A DNA stretch of 30,792 bases from SZUA-430 sp964646885 (lineage in GTDB: Bacteria; Pseudomonadota; Alphaproteobacteria; Micropepsales; Micropepsaceae), in contig CAZYFM010000029.1 of assembly GCA_964646885.1 (NCBI GenBank), positions 1 through 30,792 of the forward strand, given 5' to 3'. The translations under genes and the position numbers were made by a program. Below are positions 15,178 to 23,117 of the stretch, piece after piece. The notes beneath the pieces were generated by a model. It made no database searches and was not told where the DNA came from. It worked only from the letters and a program-made list of their open reading frames with translations. Positions within the stretch are counted from its first letter, which is position 1, and each line of letters begins with the position of its first letter.

Positions 15178-15767
15178 GCCTGGCTGGCAGAAGCCACGGG
15201 TTCACCGCCGCCCCACATGGTCTCGAGGCTGTAGAACGAGCGCACCTCCGGCCGGAAGATGTGCACGATCACGTCGACGGCATCCACGAGAACCCAGTCG
15301 CCCTGCTGCAGTCCTTCGACGCGGCAGTTCAGTCCATCCTGCTTGAGGATCGCGGTGAGGTGTTCGGCGAGCGCGGCCACATGACGGTTCGATCGGCCGG
15401 AAGCCACCACCATGAAGTCGGCCATCGGGCTCTTGCCCGTCATGTCGATGGAGATGATGTCCTCGGCCTTGTCGCCATCCAGTGATTTCAGGATCATCTG
15501 CAGCAGCTTGCGGCTCTGCGGAGAAGCCTGCGACTTGACGCGGGCCTTTGCGGCCTTCGTCGCAGCCGTCTTGGGCGTCACGGCGCGCTTGCTCGCGGCC
15601 TTGCTGGCCGTCGTGGTCCGTGTCGTCTTCTTGCTGCCGGAGGTCTTGCTCGCAGTGGTCTTGCTGGCCGTTGTTTTCGTTCGCGTTGGGCGCGTCGGAC
15701 GCTTCGTAGACAGAGTAGGCTCTCCTTGGCTGGCAGTTCCCGCCGGAACGGTGAACTGGAATGACAT
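15174..15767 (-). CDS. rsfS: Ribosome silencing factor RsfS with long Lys/Thr/Ala-rich N-terminal tail
   Basis: RsfS binds ribosomal protein L14 and blocks subunit joining when nutrients are scarce. The conserved domain occupies about residues 86-188: L-L-Q-M-I-L-K-S-L, A-D-F-M-V-V-A-S-G-R-S-N-R-H-V, G-D-W-V-L-V-D-A-V-D-V-I-V-H-I-F, then R-S-F-Y-S-L-E-T-M-W. In front is an unusual low-complexity tail (about 20-85) of T-A-S-K, T-K-T and K-A-A-K type units, rich in Lys, Ser, Thr and Ala, resembling a histone H1-like tail. The total of 197 residues is well above the 105-130 of many family members. ATG at 15767 is the only upstream ATG. The tail could bind rRNA or DNA (inference). Confidence 0.92.
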   Translation of the reverse strand: MSFQFTVPAGTASQGEPTLSTKRPTRPTRTKTTASKTTASKTSGSKKTTRTTTASKAASKRAVTPKTAATKAAKARVKSQASPQSRKLLQMILKSLDGDKAEDIISIDMTGKSPMADFMVVASGRSNRHVAALAEHLTAILKQDGLNCRVEGLQQGDWVLVDAVDVIVHIFRPEVRSFYSLETMWGGGEPVASASQA

Positions 15768-15870
15768 ATGTTAACACGCCCGGCCTAATACAACGATGAC
15801 AAATCCGGTTGTCTGCATGCGGCGCGGCGTAACATTCCGCTTACCCTGCCTGGCTTGGATTTGCGCTGTT

Positions 15871-16521
15871 TCAGGCGGTCGTTGACCACTTTCCCTGTGC
15901 GCGGATGGCTGTGGCAGACGTCGGATCAAGCCGCTCCTCAAGATAGATCCAGGCCGGCGTACCTGACCGGAACAACTGCTCGGTCGATCGGACCCTGGCA
16001 GATGCCATGCGCGTCGCGGCGGGGCTGGTCAGGGCCCTTACGGTAAAGCCCGGTCTGGCCACCACTGCAACGGGCATGCAGGCCATGATTTCCGGCCAGC
16101 GTCTCCAGCGATGGAAGCTTGCCATGCTGTCCCCGCCCATGAGCCACACGAAGCGTGCGCCCGGAAGCGACGTCGACAGGGCCTTGAGCGTATCCAGGGT
16201 GAAGCGCGTTCCGAGCATCACTTCCGGCGCGCTGGCAACAAGCTGCGGATGCGTGCCCGCGACTTCCCGCGCGCGGGCCAGGCGCTGCGCCAGCGGCGCC
16301 ATGCCGGTCTGGGGTTTTAGGGGGTTCTGGGGCGACACCAGCCACCACACCGCGTCGAGCTTCAGCCGACGCAATGCCACCAGGCTGACATGGACATGCG
16401 CTTCATGTGCCGGATTGAACGACCCGCCCAGGAGCCCGATGCGGGCGCCCTGCAAGGCCAGCGCGTGGATCTTCGCCGGGATGAAATCAGGGTCGTGTCT
16501 GTCCATCGCCCCGCACGACAT
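15871..16521 (-). CDS. nadD: Nicotinate-nucleotide adenylyltransferase NadD
   Basis: Transfers AMP from ATP to nicotinate mononucleotide in NAD synthesis (216 residues with this start). The nucleotidyltransferase signature is clear: G-L-L-G-G-S-F-N-P-A-H-E-A-H (about residues 33-46, HxGH-type), L-V-S-P-Q-N-P-L-K, W-L-M-G-G-D-S-M-A-S-F-H-R-W (about 125-138) and the C-terminal S-A-T-A-I-R motif. The start is uncertain: ATG at 16521 or ATG at 16506 (M-D-R-H-D-P). Both overlap the end of proA and neither has a good Shine-Dalgarno, so translation is probably coupled to proA. Followed by rsfS after 103 bases. Confidence 0.94.
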   Translation of the reverse strand: MSCGAMDRHDPDFIPAKIHALALQGARIGLLGGSFNPAHEAHVHVSLVALRRLKLDAVWWLVSPQNPLKPQTGMAPLAQRLARAREVAGTHPQLVASAPEVMLGTRFTLDTLKALSTSLPGARFVWLMGGDSMASFHRWRRWPEIMACMPVAVVARPGFTVRALTSPAATRMASARVRSTEQLFRSGTPAWIYLEERLDPTSATAIRAQGKWSTTA

Positions 16522-17752
16522 ACTTGAAGGTGGTCAGTTCGCGCGCCCCGACGGGACCGCGGGCATGCAGTCGTCCCGTGGCAATGCCGACTTCCGCACC
16601 AAACCCGAATTCGGCGCCATCCGCGAACTGCGTCGAGGCATTGTGGAGCACGATCGCGCTGTCGACTTCACGCAGGAAAGTCTCGGCCGCGATCCGGTCT
16701 TCGGTGACGATGGACTCCGTGTGAGCCGATCCATACTTCGCGATATGGGCAATTGCCTCGTCGACGCCGTTCACGACTTTCACGGCCATCACCGCGTCCA
16801 GGTATTCCGTGTACCAGTCTTCCTCCTCGGCCGGATGCACGCGTGGATCGACGGTTTGCGTAACGCGGTCACCGCGTACCTCGCACTCGGCCTCCAGCAG
16901 GGCGCTCACCAGGGGGCCCAGCAGGCGGCCTGCGCCGGCCGCATCGACCAGCAGGGTCTCTGCTGCGCCACAAACAGACACGCGGCGCATCTTCGAGTTC
17001 AGCACGATCTTCCGCGCCTTCTCGAGATCAGCCGACTTGTCGACATAGACGTGGCAGTTTCCATCGAGATGGGCGAGCACGGGCACGCGCGCTTCTTTCT
17101 GCACGCGCGCGACAAGGCTCTTGCCGCCGCGCGGAATGATGAGGTCGATGCAGCCGTTAAGGCCGCCCAGCATTTCGCCCACGGCAGCGCGGTCCGACGT
17201 TGGAACGACTTGCACGACATCGGGTGGCAGGTTGACCCGCGACAGCCCCGCGACGATGGCATCACGAATGGCCAGTGCCGAGGCCAGCGCCTCGGACCCG
17301 CCGCGCAGGATGACGGCATTGCCGGACTTGATGCACAGGCCCGCGGCGTCACCCGTCACGTTGGGCCGGCTCTCGTAGATGATGCCGATGACGCCAATGG
17401 GCACGCGCACCCGCGCGATCTTCAGGCCATTGGGGCGCGTCCATTCGGCTTCCGTATCGCCGACGGGATCAGGCAGCCACGACACGGTCTCGATGCCACT
17501 CGCCATGGCGTCAATCCCTGCCTTCGAGAGCTTGAGCCGGTCCGTGAAGGCGCTCTTGGCGCCGGACTTCTCGGCAGCAGCCACGTCGCGCGCGTTCGCT
17601 TCCAGGATCTGGTTCGATTGCGCGCGGATCATGTTGGCAATCGACTGCAGCGCCGCCGCGCGCTGGCTCTTGTCTGTCTTCACGAGCACGCGGGAAGCCG
17701 CGCGGGCCGAGGCCCCGATGCGCTCCAGCATGCTGTGCAGGTCGGTGGCCAC
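16487..17752 (-). CDS. proA: Gamma-glutamyl phosphate reductase ProA
   Basis: Second enzyme of proline synthesis: NADPH-dependent reduction of glutamyl-5-phosphate to the semialdehyde (421 residues, aldehyde-dehydrogenase superfamily). Seen: P-I-G-V-I-G-I-I-Y-E-S-R-P-N-V-T, S-G-N-A-V-I-L-R-G-G-S-E-A, I-I-P-R-G-G-K-S-L and the catalytic cysteine in R-R-V-S-V-C-G-A-A-E-T-L-L. The tail F-G-F-G-A-E-V-G-I-A-T, G-R-L-H-A-R-G-P-V-G is family standard. The start is GTG at 17752, three bases after the proB stop. It overlaps nadD by about 35 bases at the 3' end. Confidence 0.96.
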   Translation of the reverse strand: MATDLHSMLERIGASARAASRVLVKTDKSQRAAALQSIANMIRAQSNQILEANARDVAAAEKSGAKSAFTDRLKLSKAGIDAMASGIETVSWLPDPVGDTEAEWTRPNGLKIARVRVPIGVIGIIYESRPNVTGDAAGLCIKSGNAVILRGGSEALASALAIRDAIVAGLSRVNLPPDVVQVVPTSDRAAVGEMLGGLNGCIDLIIPRGGKSLVARVQKEARVPVLAHLDGNCHVYVDKSADLEKARKIVLNSKMRRVSVCGAAETLLVDAAGAGRLLGPLVSALLEAECEVRGDRVTQTVDPRVHPAEEEDWYTEYLDAVMAVKVVNGVDEAIAHIAKYGSAHTESIVTEDRIAAETFLREVDSAIVLHNASTQFADGAEFGFGAEVGIATGRLHARGPVGARELTTFKYVVRGDGQTRP

Positions 17753-17755
17753 GAT

Positions 17756-18877
17756 CTATCCCCTTGTCAGCGCGAGGTCGTCGCGATGGATCATTTCATC
17801 CCGGCCGCGATAGCCAAGCAGCGCCTCGATCGCGGCACTGCGCGCGCGGCAGATCTTGCGCGCGTCGTCGGATCCGTAGGCGACGAGGCCGCGCGCAACT
17901 TCGCGTCCGGCCTCGTCCCGGACGATGACGCAGTCGCCACGCTCGAAGCTGCCTTCGACGCTGTTCACGCCTGCAGGCAGGAGGCTCTTGCCCTGGCTGA
18001 GCGCGGCAAGCGCGCCCGCATCAATGACGAGTACTCCCGCCGGGCTGAGCGTGCCCGAGATCCAGCGCTTGCGCAGCGCGGCGGGCGTGCTGCCCGCAAC
18101 AAACCAGGTGCAGCGACCACCGTGCTCGATCGCCGAAAGCGGCGACTTCGTGGCGCTGTTGGCGATCACCATGTGCGTGCCCGCATCCATGGCAAGGCGC
18201 GCCGCCATGATCTTGGTGGCCATGCCGCCCGAGCCCATGTCGCTGCCGGCGCGTCCCGCCATCGCTTCGATCTCCGTCGTGATCGCGTGCACTTCCGGGA
18301 TGAAGCGGGCGGAAGGGTCCTGCCGCGGGTTGGCTGTGTAGAGGCCGTCAATGTCTGACAGCAGGACGAGGCAGTCCGCTTCGATCATCCCCGCCACGCG
18401 TGCCGCAAGGCGGTCATTGTCGCCGAACCGGATTTCGGCGGTGGCGACCGTGTCGTTCTCGTTGATCACCGGCACGCTGCCGAGCCCGATGAGCGTCTTC
18501 AGCGTTGAGCGCGCGTTGAGATAGCGGCGCCGGTTCTCGGTATCGCCCAGCGTCAGCAGCACCTGTGCCACGGTAATGTCGTGGCGGGCGAGGGCCTCGC
18601 TCCACGCACGAGCGAGTTCGATCTGCCCGACAGCGGCTGCGGCCTGCGCTTCCTCGAGCTTGAGCGTGCCCGGCGCCAGGCCGAGCCGGCGACGTCCCAG
18701 TGCTATGGCGCCGGAAGACACCAGCACCACGTTCTGTCCACGCTTCCTGGCACGGGCGACATCGGCCGCAAAGGCAGAGAGCCACTCAAGCGACAGCGAT
18801 CCCGTTGCCGCATCGACCAGGGTGGAAGAACCGATTTTGACAACAATCGTCTTTGCGGATGTGAGCCGACCGCTCAC
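17756..18877 (-). CDS. proB: Glutamate 5-kinase ProB with PUA domain
   Basis: Phosphorylates glutamate in the first committed step of proline synthesis, normally feedback-inhibited by proline (373 residues). The N-terminal amino-acid-kinase domain (about 8-265) has V-V-K-I-G-S-S-T-L, L-V-S-S-G-A-I-A-L-G, I-N-E-N-D-T-V-A and L-L-S-D-I-D-G-L-Y. It is followed by a C-terminal PUA domain (about 283-360, G-V-L-V-I-D-A-G-A through R-G-L-V-A-Y). Start GTG at 18877 overlaps the obg stop (GTGA), so obg-proB-proA-nadD are very likely co-transcribed and coupled. Confidence 0.96.
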   Translation of the reverse strand: MSGRLTSAKTIVVKIGSSTLVDAATGSLSLEWLSAFAADVARARKRGQNVVLVSSGAIALGRRRLGLAPGTLKLEEAQAAAAVGQIELARAWSEALARHDITVAQVLLTLGDTENRRRYLNARSTLKTLIGLGSVPVINENDTVATAEIRFGDNDRLAARVAGMIEADCLVLLSDIDGLYTANPRQDPSARFIPEVHAITTEIEAMAGRAGSDMGSGGMATKIMAARLAMDAGTHMVIANSATKSPLSAIEHGGRCTWFVAGSTPAALRKRWISGTLSPAGVLVIDAGALAALSQGKSLLPAGVNSVEGSFERGDCVIVRDEAGREVARGLVAYGSDDARKICRARSAAIEALLGYRGRDEMIHRDDLALTRG

Positions 18878-19974
18878 GGAGCCCAGCCCTTGGACGTCGG
18901 CGGGCCTTCGTCGTCATCCTGCCGCTCGAGTTCGCGGACCGACTCCGGATCGGCATGATAGGCCGGCGGATTTTCGCGACGCGCCTCGGCAATCGCATGG
19001 GCAAGCGCGCGGAGCACTTCGGTGAGGCCGACACCTTGCTCGCCCGAGAGGGGCAGGGCAGTGACGCCGGCGATCTCCGCCAGAACGCGCCGCTTGCGCT
19101 CCATGTCGCCCGAGCTCATCAGGTCGACCTTGTTCAGGCCAACCACCTCGAACTTGTTCTCGAGGCCATGTCCGTAAGCCGTGATCTCATTGCGAACGGT
19201 CTCGTAGGCCTTTGCAATTTCCTGCGGTGTCATGCCGCCATCGACGAGGTGAAGCAGAACACTGCAGCGCTCGGCATGGCCGAGGAAGCGGTCACCCAGT
19301 CCGACGCCTTCATGGGCGCCTTCGATCAGTCCCGGCAGGTCGGCGATGACGAATTCGACATTGTCGACAGCTGCGACCCCAAGCTGCGGATTGATCGTCG
19401 TGAATGGATAGTTGCCGATCTTCGGGCGCGCGCTGGTGACGGTCGCAAGGAACGTCGACTTGCCGGCATTCGGCATGCCGATGATGCCGACGTCTGCGAT
19501 GAGCTTGAGCCGGAGCCAGATCGTCAGTTCCTCGCCGGGTTCGCCCGGCGTGGACTTGCGGGGCGCACGGTTGGTCGCGCTCTTGAAGTGCGCGTTGCCG
19601 AGGCCACCCTCGCCACCGCGCGCGACGACGAACTGTTCGCCGGCCCGCGTCAGGTCGTAGAGAAGGGTCTGGTTGTCTTCGGCAAATACCTGCGTACCGA
19701 CCGGCACCTTCAGGATGATGTCCTCGCCGGCGCCGCCCGTGCGGTTCTGGCCCATGCCCTGCACGCCGCGCTTCGCCTTGAAGTGCTGCTGGTACCGGTA
19801 GTCGATGAGCGTGTTGAGGTTGTGCGTCGCCTGCAGGATCACATGCCCGCCGCGACCGCCGTTTCCGCCATCGGGACCGCCGAATTCGATGAACTTCTCG
19901 CGGCGGAATCCCACGCAGCCGGGACCACCGTCACCGGCCTTGATGTAGAGCTTCGCCTGGTCAAGAAACTTCAT
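18874..19974 (-). CDS. obgE: Obg family GTPase (CgtA/ObgE)
   Basis: Essential ribosome-assembly and stress GTPase (366 residues). The glycine-rich Obg fold (1-158) begins M-K-F-L-D-Q-A-K-L-Y-I-K-A-G-D-G-G and contains G-G-P-D-G-G-N-G-G-R-G-G-H-V. The G domain has P-loop G-M-P-N-A-G-K-S-T (166-174), switch region P-F-T-T-I-N-P, G3 D-L-P-G-L-I-E-G-A and N-K-V-D. The C-terminus is short and acidic (about 30 residues) without an OCT/TGS domain. ATG at 19974 is chosen because Obg proteins begin at this exact position; the open frame continues 13 codons upstream without conserved sequence. Confidence 0.97.
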   Translation of the reverse strand: MKFLDQAKLYIKAGDGGPGCVGFRREKFIEFGGPDGGNGGRGGHVILQATHNLNTLIDYRYQQHFKAKRGVQGMGQNRTGGAGEDIILKVPVGTQVFAEDNQTLLYDLTRAGEQFVVARGGEGGLGNAHFKSATNRAPRKSTPGEPGEELTIWLRLKLIADVGIIGMPNAGKSTFLATVTSARPKIGNYPFTTINPQLGVAAVDNVEFVIADLPGLIEGAHEGVGLGDRFLGHAERCSVLLHLVDGGMTPQEIAKAYETVRNEITAYGHGLENKFEVVGLNKVDLMSSGDMERKRRVLAEIAGVTALPLSGEQGVGLTEVLRALAHAIAEARRENPPAYHADPESVRELERQDDDEGPPTSKGWAP

Positions 19975-20132
19975 GTCTTCTAGTGGTCGCCGCGAGCGGG
20001 GGTTGCGCTGCACACAGGTTGCGGCGCACGCGCCCGCTTCCCTGTCATTTCACCCATTTCACTTAGTACATCGCAGGCAGATGTGCGAGAGGGATTTCGC
20101 CCCTCCCGCGAAAGATTAAGGCTGGCCTCGCC

Positions 20133-20705
20133 TCAGGCCGTTTCCGACTGCCGGGACTTCAGCCCGCGCACCTCGAGCCACCGCACCCTGTCCATCTTCA
20201 TGTCCAGGCAGCGCACGTCGGCACCGAGCGACAGGCAATAGCGCCGGCTCTCCTTCGTGTAGCGGAAGCCAAGTTTCGTGAGCACGCGGCCCGACGCATG
20301 GTTATCGGCGAAGTGGCCGGCCACGATGTGCGGCAGCTTCATCACCTCGAAGGCATGGTCTCTGAGGGCCGTCGCGGCTTCCGAGGCATAGCCCCGGTTC
20401 CAGTACGGCTCGCCCAGCCAGTAACCAAGCTCCCATTCACCGTGTTCGCGCACGCTGATCCCGATGCCGCCGATGAACTGGCCACCCAGCGTGATCGCGA
20501 GGTTCACCGCACGCCCGCTGTCCCACAGGTCCACCTGTTTGCCGAGCCAGTCATCGGCGGCGGCCTGGGTGTAGGGGAAGGGCATGGTGCTGAGGTTTTT
20601 CGCGACGCGCCAATTGTTCGCAAGCTCGACGAGGCGGGCGCGATCGCAATTCTCGATCGCCCGCAGCACAAGCCGTTCCGTCACAATCGGTTCAAATCTG
20701 GACAT
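20133..20705 (-). CDS. GNAT family N-acetyltransferase (RimJ/RimL-type)
   Basis: Acetyl-CoA-dependent N-acetyltransferase of 190 residues. It starts with the family pattern T-E-R-L-V-L-R-A-I (residues 9-17). It has the substrate strand G-G-I-G-I-S-V-R-E-H-G-E-W-E-L-G-Y-W-L and G-Y-A-S-E-A-A-T-A-L-R-D-H-A-F-E for acetyl-CoA binding, then N-H-A-S-G-R-V-L-T-K-L-G-F. RimL-like members acetylate protein N-termini, amino acids or small amines; the substrate here is unknown. A GNAT gene between rpmA and obg is a recurring alphaproteobacterial arrangement, so the linkage is probably old. Because the rplU-rpmA terminator precedes it, it needs readthrough or its own promoter. Confidence 0.92.
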   Translation of the reverse strand: MSRFEPIVTERLVLRAIENCDRARLVELANNWRVAKNLSTMPFPYTQAAADDWLGKQVDLWDSGRAVNLAITLGGQFIGGIGISVREHGEWELGYWLGEPYWNRGYASEAATALRDHAFEVMKLPHIVAGHFADNHASGRVLTKLGFRYTKESRRYCLSLGADVRCLDMKMDRVRWLEVRGLKSRQSETA

Positions 20706-20738
20706 CGCCGCATCTCCTCATCGCGTCGTGTGAGGGAG

Positions 20739-20771
20739 AAAAAAATAAGGGAGATGGCGGCCCATCTCCCT
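20739..20771 (-). terminator. Rho-independent terminator of the rplU-rpmA operon
   Basis: Ten-base perfect stem (20762-20771 with 20748-20757) around a 4-base loop, followed on the minus strand by TTATTTTTTT (20748-20739). It lies 60 bases after the rpmA stop codon and 34 bases before the GNAT start codon. Confidence 0.92.
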
Positions 20772-20831
20772 CGTGACTTTTCGGACCGCCTTCCCGTTCT
20801 TCCCGGGAGCGATCCTATGGTGGTCGTCCCG

Positions 20832-21104
20832 TTACTCTGCTGCCATGGCCGTAGCCGGCTTTACCCAGCAAACTTGGCGGCCACGGGCGTCAAGCTTGAA
20901 GCTCACATGGCCATTCACCAGCGCATAAAGGGTGTGGTCGCGGCCCATGCCGACGCCTGCACCCGGGTGGAACTTCGTTCCACGCTGGCGAACGATAATG
21001 TTGCCGGCCACGACGGCTTCGCCGCCATAGCGCTTCACGCCGAGGTACTTTGGATTTGAATCGCGACCGTTACGTGACGAACCGCCAGCTTTTTTGTGTG
21101 CCAT
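20832..21104 (-). CDS. rpmA: 50S ribosomal protein L27
   Basis: Structural protein of the large subunit whose N-terminus reaches the peptidyl-transferase centre. The 90 residues start M-A-H-K-K-A-G-G-S-S-R-N-G-R-D-S and contain G-V-K-R-Y-G-G, G-N-I-I-V-R-Q-R-G-T-K-F-H-P-G and G-M-G-R-D-H-T-L-Y-A-L, all diagnostic. There is no N-terminal extension needing proteolysis, as is usual outside Firmicutes. It follows rplU after 17 bases in the standard order, and the operon ends at the terminator at 20739-20771. Confidence 0.98.
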   Translation of the reverse strand: MAHKKAGGSSRNGRDSNPKYLGVKRYGGEAVVAGNIIVRQRGTKFHPGAGVGMGRDHTLYALVNGHVSFKLDARGRQVCWVKPATAMAAE

Positions 21105-21121
21105 GGTGGGGTTCTCCTGAC

Positions 21122-21433
21122 TTAAGCGGTGATCGACGTGATCTTCACCGTCGTCAGATCCTGACGGTGGCCACGCGTGCGGTGGAAGTTCTTGCGGCGG
21201 CGCTTCTTGAACACCTTGATCTTGTCGCCACGGCTGTGGGACACGATTTCGGCCTGGACTTTTGCACCGCTGACGACCGGAGCGCCGACTGTGGTTTTGG
21301 CGCCGTCGATGAGCATCAGCACTTCGCCAAGTGCAACCGACGAACCAGCCTCGCCCTGGAGGCGATCAATGGTGAGTTCGTCGCCCTTGGCGACCTTGAA
21401 CTGCTTGCCCTGGGCCTTGATGACCGCGAACAT
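21122..21433 (-). CDS. rplU: 50S ribosomal protein L21
   Basis: Large-subunit protein binding 23S rRNA, 103 residues. Start M-F-A-V-I-K-A-Q-G-K-Q-F-K-V and the C-terminal K-K-R-R-R-K-N-F-H-R-T-R-G-H-R-Q match the family (K-R-R-K-x-x-x-R-x-x-G-H-R-Q). First gene of the operon; a consensus sigma-70-type promoter lies about 80 bases upstream, divergent from rlmJ. Confidence 0.98.
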   Translation of the reverse strand: MFAVIKAQGKQFKVAKGDELTIDRLQGEAGSSVALGEVLMLIDGAKTTVGAPVVSGAKVQAEIVSHSRGDKIKVFKKRRRKNFHRTRGHRQDLTTVKITSITA

Positions 21434-21504
21434 GGTATTGTCTTTCGTTTCTGCGATTGATCGGGAAGCCCGCGGCCAATAAAAGCCAGAGCCATCCCGG
21501 AAAG

Positions 21505-21539
21505 GGGCGCACTTATACGTGCAGGCGCGAGGGTGTCAA
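21505..21539 (-). promoter_or_regulatory. Consensus housekeeping promoter of rplU-rpmA
   Basis: Minus strand: -35 TTGACA (21539-21534), 16-base spacer, -10 TATAAG (21517-21512). This is the best -35/-10 pair seen in the window and is placed correctly for rplU, leaving a 5' leader of about 70 bases. Confidence 0.78.
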
Positions 21540-21569
21540 GCCTGAAAGCCGAGGAAACAAGCCAAAAAC

Positions 21570-22385
21570 ATGAATTACAGGCACCACTATCACGCGGGGA
21601 ACTTCGCCGACGTGCTGAAGCACGCGGTTCTCTGCTGGACCGTGAAGTACCTGCAGCAAAAGGAAGCACCCGTCTGCTGCATCGACACCCATGCCGGCCG
21701 CGGCGTTTACGATCTTTCGGCGCCGGAGGCCCTCAAGACCGGCGAAGCCGCTGACGGCGTCCTCAGGCTCCTGGGGCGCACCGACGTGCCGTCGGCACTG
21801 GCACCCTACATGGAGCTCGCAGGCTCGGCCGGACCTCGGGCCTATCCGGGTTCACCCCTTCTGCTGGCAGGACTGGCCCGCCGGCAGGACCGGGTCGTGG
21901 CTTGCGAACTCCACCCCGCCGAAGCGGCGGCCCTCAGGGAAGCCGCGCGCGGGCAGAAGCAGGTTCAGGTCCTCGAAGCCGACGGTTACCGGCGCCTCCC
22001 GTCCCTGATCCCCCCGCCCGAAAAGCGGGGCATCGTCATCATCGATCCGCCCTTCGAGCAGCCAGACGAGCTTTCGGCCCTGGCTGCCGCGTTTATCGCC
22101 GCGCATCGCAAGTGGCCGACCGGTGTCTTCATCCTGTGGTTTCCGGTGAAGGACCGGACCCGCTTCGAGCGTTTCCAGGCGGAGCTGAAGTCAGCCCTGA
22201 TCCCGAAGTTGTCGCTGCTCATGCTGGACGTGGACCGCGCCGAAGGACTCAGCGCGACGGGACTGGTTCTGGCGAACGCGCCATTTACGCTGAAGCAGGA
22301 ATGGGAGCCGGCACTTGCCTGGCTGGGTGGTGTGCTTGCGCAGGGCCCGCGCGCATCGGCGAGTTTCACGTCGCTCGCAGGCTAG
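21570..22385 (+). CDS. rlmJ: 23S rRNA (adenine-2030-N6)-methyltransferase RlmJ
   Basis: Class I methyltransferase (271 residues) that modifies A2030 of 23S rRNA. Diagnostic N-terminus M-N-Y-R-H-H-Y-H-A-G-N-F-A-D-V-L-K-H; S-adenosylmethionine-binding D-T-H-A-G-R-G-V-Y (39-47); catalytic D-P-P-F-E (159-163; D-P-P-Y/F-E in the family) and W-F-P-V-K-D. Often annotated as ComJ/YhiR or a competence protein, but the rRNA role is established for the E. coli protein. It is divergent from rplU, sharing a 136-base intergenic region, and seems to be a single-gene unit. Confidence 0.95.
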   Translation: MNYRHHYHAGNFADVLKHAVLCWTVKYLQQKEAPVCCIDTHAGRGVYDLSAPEALKTGEAADGVLRLLGRTDVPSALAPYMELAGSAGPRAYPGSPLLLAGLARRQDRVVACELHPAEAAALREAARGQKQVQVLEADGYRRLPSLIPPPEKRGIVIIDPPFEQPDELSALAAAFIAAHRKWPTGVFILWFPVKDRTRFERFQAELKSALIPKLSLLMLDVDRAEGLSATGLVLANAPFTLKQEWEPALAWLGGVLAQGPRASASFTSLAG

Positions 22386-22682
22386 GAGCGAAGCGACGCG
22401 TCTGTTCGTTGACGGATTGGGAAGGAAAACGGGGTGAGGGGAGTTGCTGATGCAGTTTCCCATGCTCACCGTTTACGGTGCCGAACATCGCCGAAATCGC
22501 CGAAAACAAAAAGAGAACAAATTGACGCACCCGACGGTGCGCGCGGCCGGGCCCCCACGAACGTGAATTCGGCGCAATGTCTCACGCGCTGTTCATCATC
22601 AATCACGAGAAAGTCAAAATTGTGGCTTACGCGATGATGTAAGTCTGAATATACAGCGCGTCCGAAAGCGGGAGATCCAGCA
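22386..22682. other. 297-base intergenic region with small hairpins, no gene found
   Basis: No convincing coding sequence: short frames here lack a ribosome site and coding-like composition. It holds two small hairpins without T-tracts, CACCG/CGGTG (22467-22480) and CGCACC/GGTGCG (22526-22541), and a tandem ATCGCCGAAA-like repeat near 22488-22505. Base composition is more AT-rich than the flanks from about 22500 to 22660, as expected for the promoter of the crystallin-like gene; a -10-like TATACA lies close to 22655. Confidence 0.4.
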
Positions 22683-23117
22683 ATGAAGTTCAAGGCCATC
22701 GCCCTGGCAGCAGCATCCATCCTGTCATTGGCAACGGCTCACGCCGCCGCCCCGGCCAGTACGGCTCCGGCGACGCCGGCAACCACGCCCGCAGCCACGC
22801 CGGCCGTTGCACCGGTTCCGCTCGAGATCGTCGTGTTCGACAAGCCGGACTACAAGGGAACTTCGCTGCGCATTTCGCGCGCGGTCGCCGATCTCGCGGC
22901 GCTCAAGTTCGACAACAAGGTCGCCAGCTTCCAGATCCAGGGCGCCGGGGACTGGGTACTCTGCGAGAACAGGAACTATCAGGGCCGCTGCGCGCGCGTT
23001 CAGCTCCAGGCCGGAAACCTCAAGCTGTTCCAGCTGAATGATCGCGTGTCTTCGCTTTATCCGGTGCCCACGCCGGCTGTCGAACCGGGGACGACGAAGC
23101 CCAACCAGTATCAGTAA
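22683..23117 (+). CDS. Secreted beta/gamma-crystallin-like protein
   Basis: A 144-residue exported protein: signal peptide (1 to about 22, cleavage after A-H-A), a short Ala/Pro/Thr linker (23-46), then one beta/gamma-crystallin domain (about 47-126) made of two Greek-key motifs. Each motif has an aromatic start (I-V-V-F-D-K-P-D-Y-K-G and W-V-L-C-E-N-R-N-Y-Q-G). The calcium-site patterns are N-D-R-V-S-S (a full N/D-N/D-x-x-S/T-S match) and D-N-K-V-A-S (Ser/Thr replaced by Ala). Calcium binding is therefore plausible at one site at least. The Shine-Dalgarno GGGAG is about 9 bases before the ATG. Its stop codon overlaps that of the convergent permease gene. Biological role in the periplasm or outside is unknown. 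Confidence 0.88.
   Translation: MKFKAIALAAASILSLATAHAAAPASTAPATPATTPAATPAVAPVPLEIVVFDKPDYKGTSLRISRAVADLAALKFDNKVASFQIQGAGDWVLCENRNYQGRCARVQLQAGNLKLFQLNDRVSSLYPVPTPAVEPGTTKPNQYQ

Noticed and set aside
16007..18358. 783-codon plus-strand open frame over nadD, proA and proB
   Set aside because: Composition (Arg/His/Asp/Ala-rich, no domains) is that of a shadow frame; the three minus-strand enzymes are unmistakable.
20040..20132. Terminator after the GNAT gene
   Set aside because: Only short imperfect stems (for example TCGCA/TGCGA) and no T-run; not supportable.
22486..22520. Alphaproteobacterial LexA box (GAAC-N7-GAAC) before the crystallin-like gene
   Set aside because: Two GAAC words are present but about 28 bases apart rather than 7, so the site does not fit.
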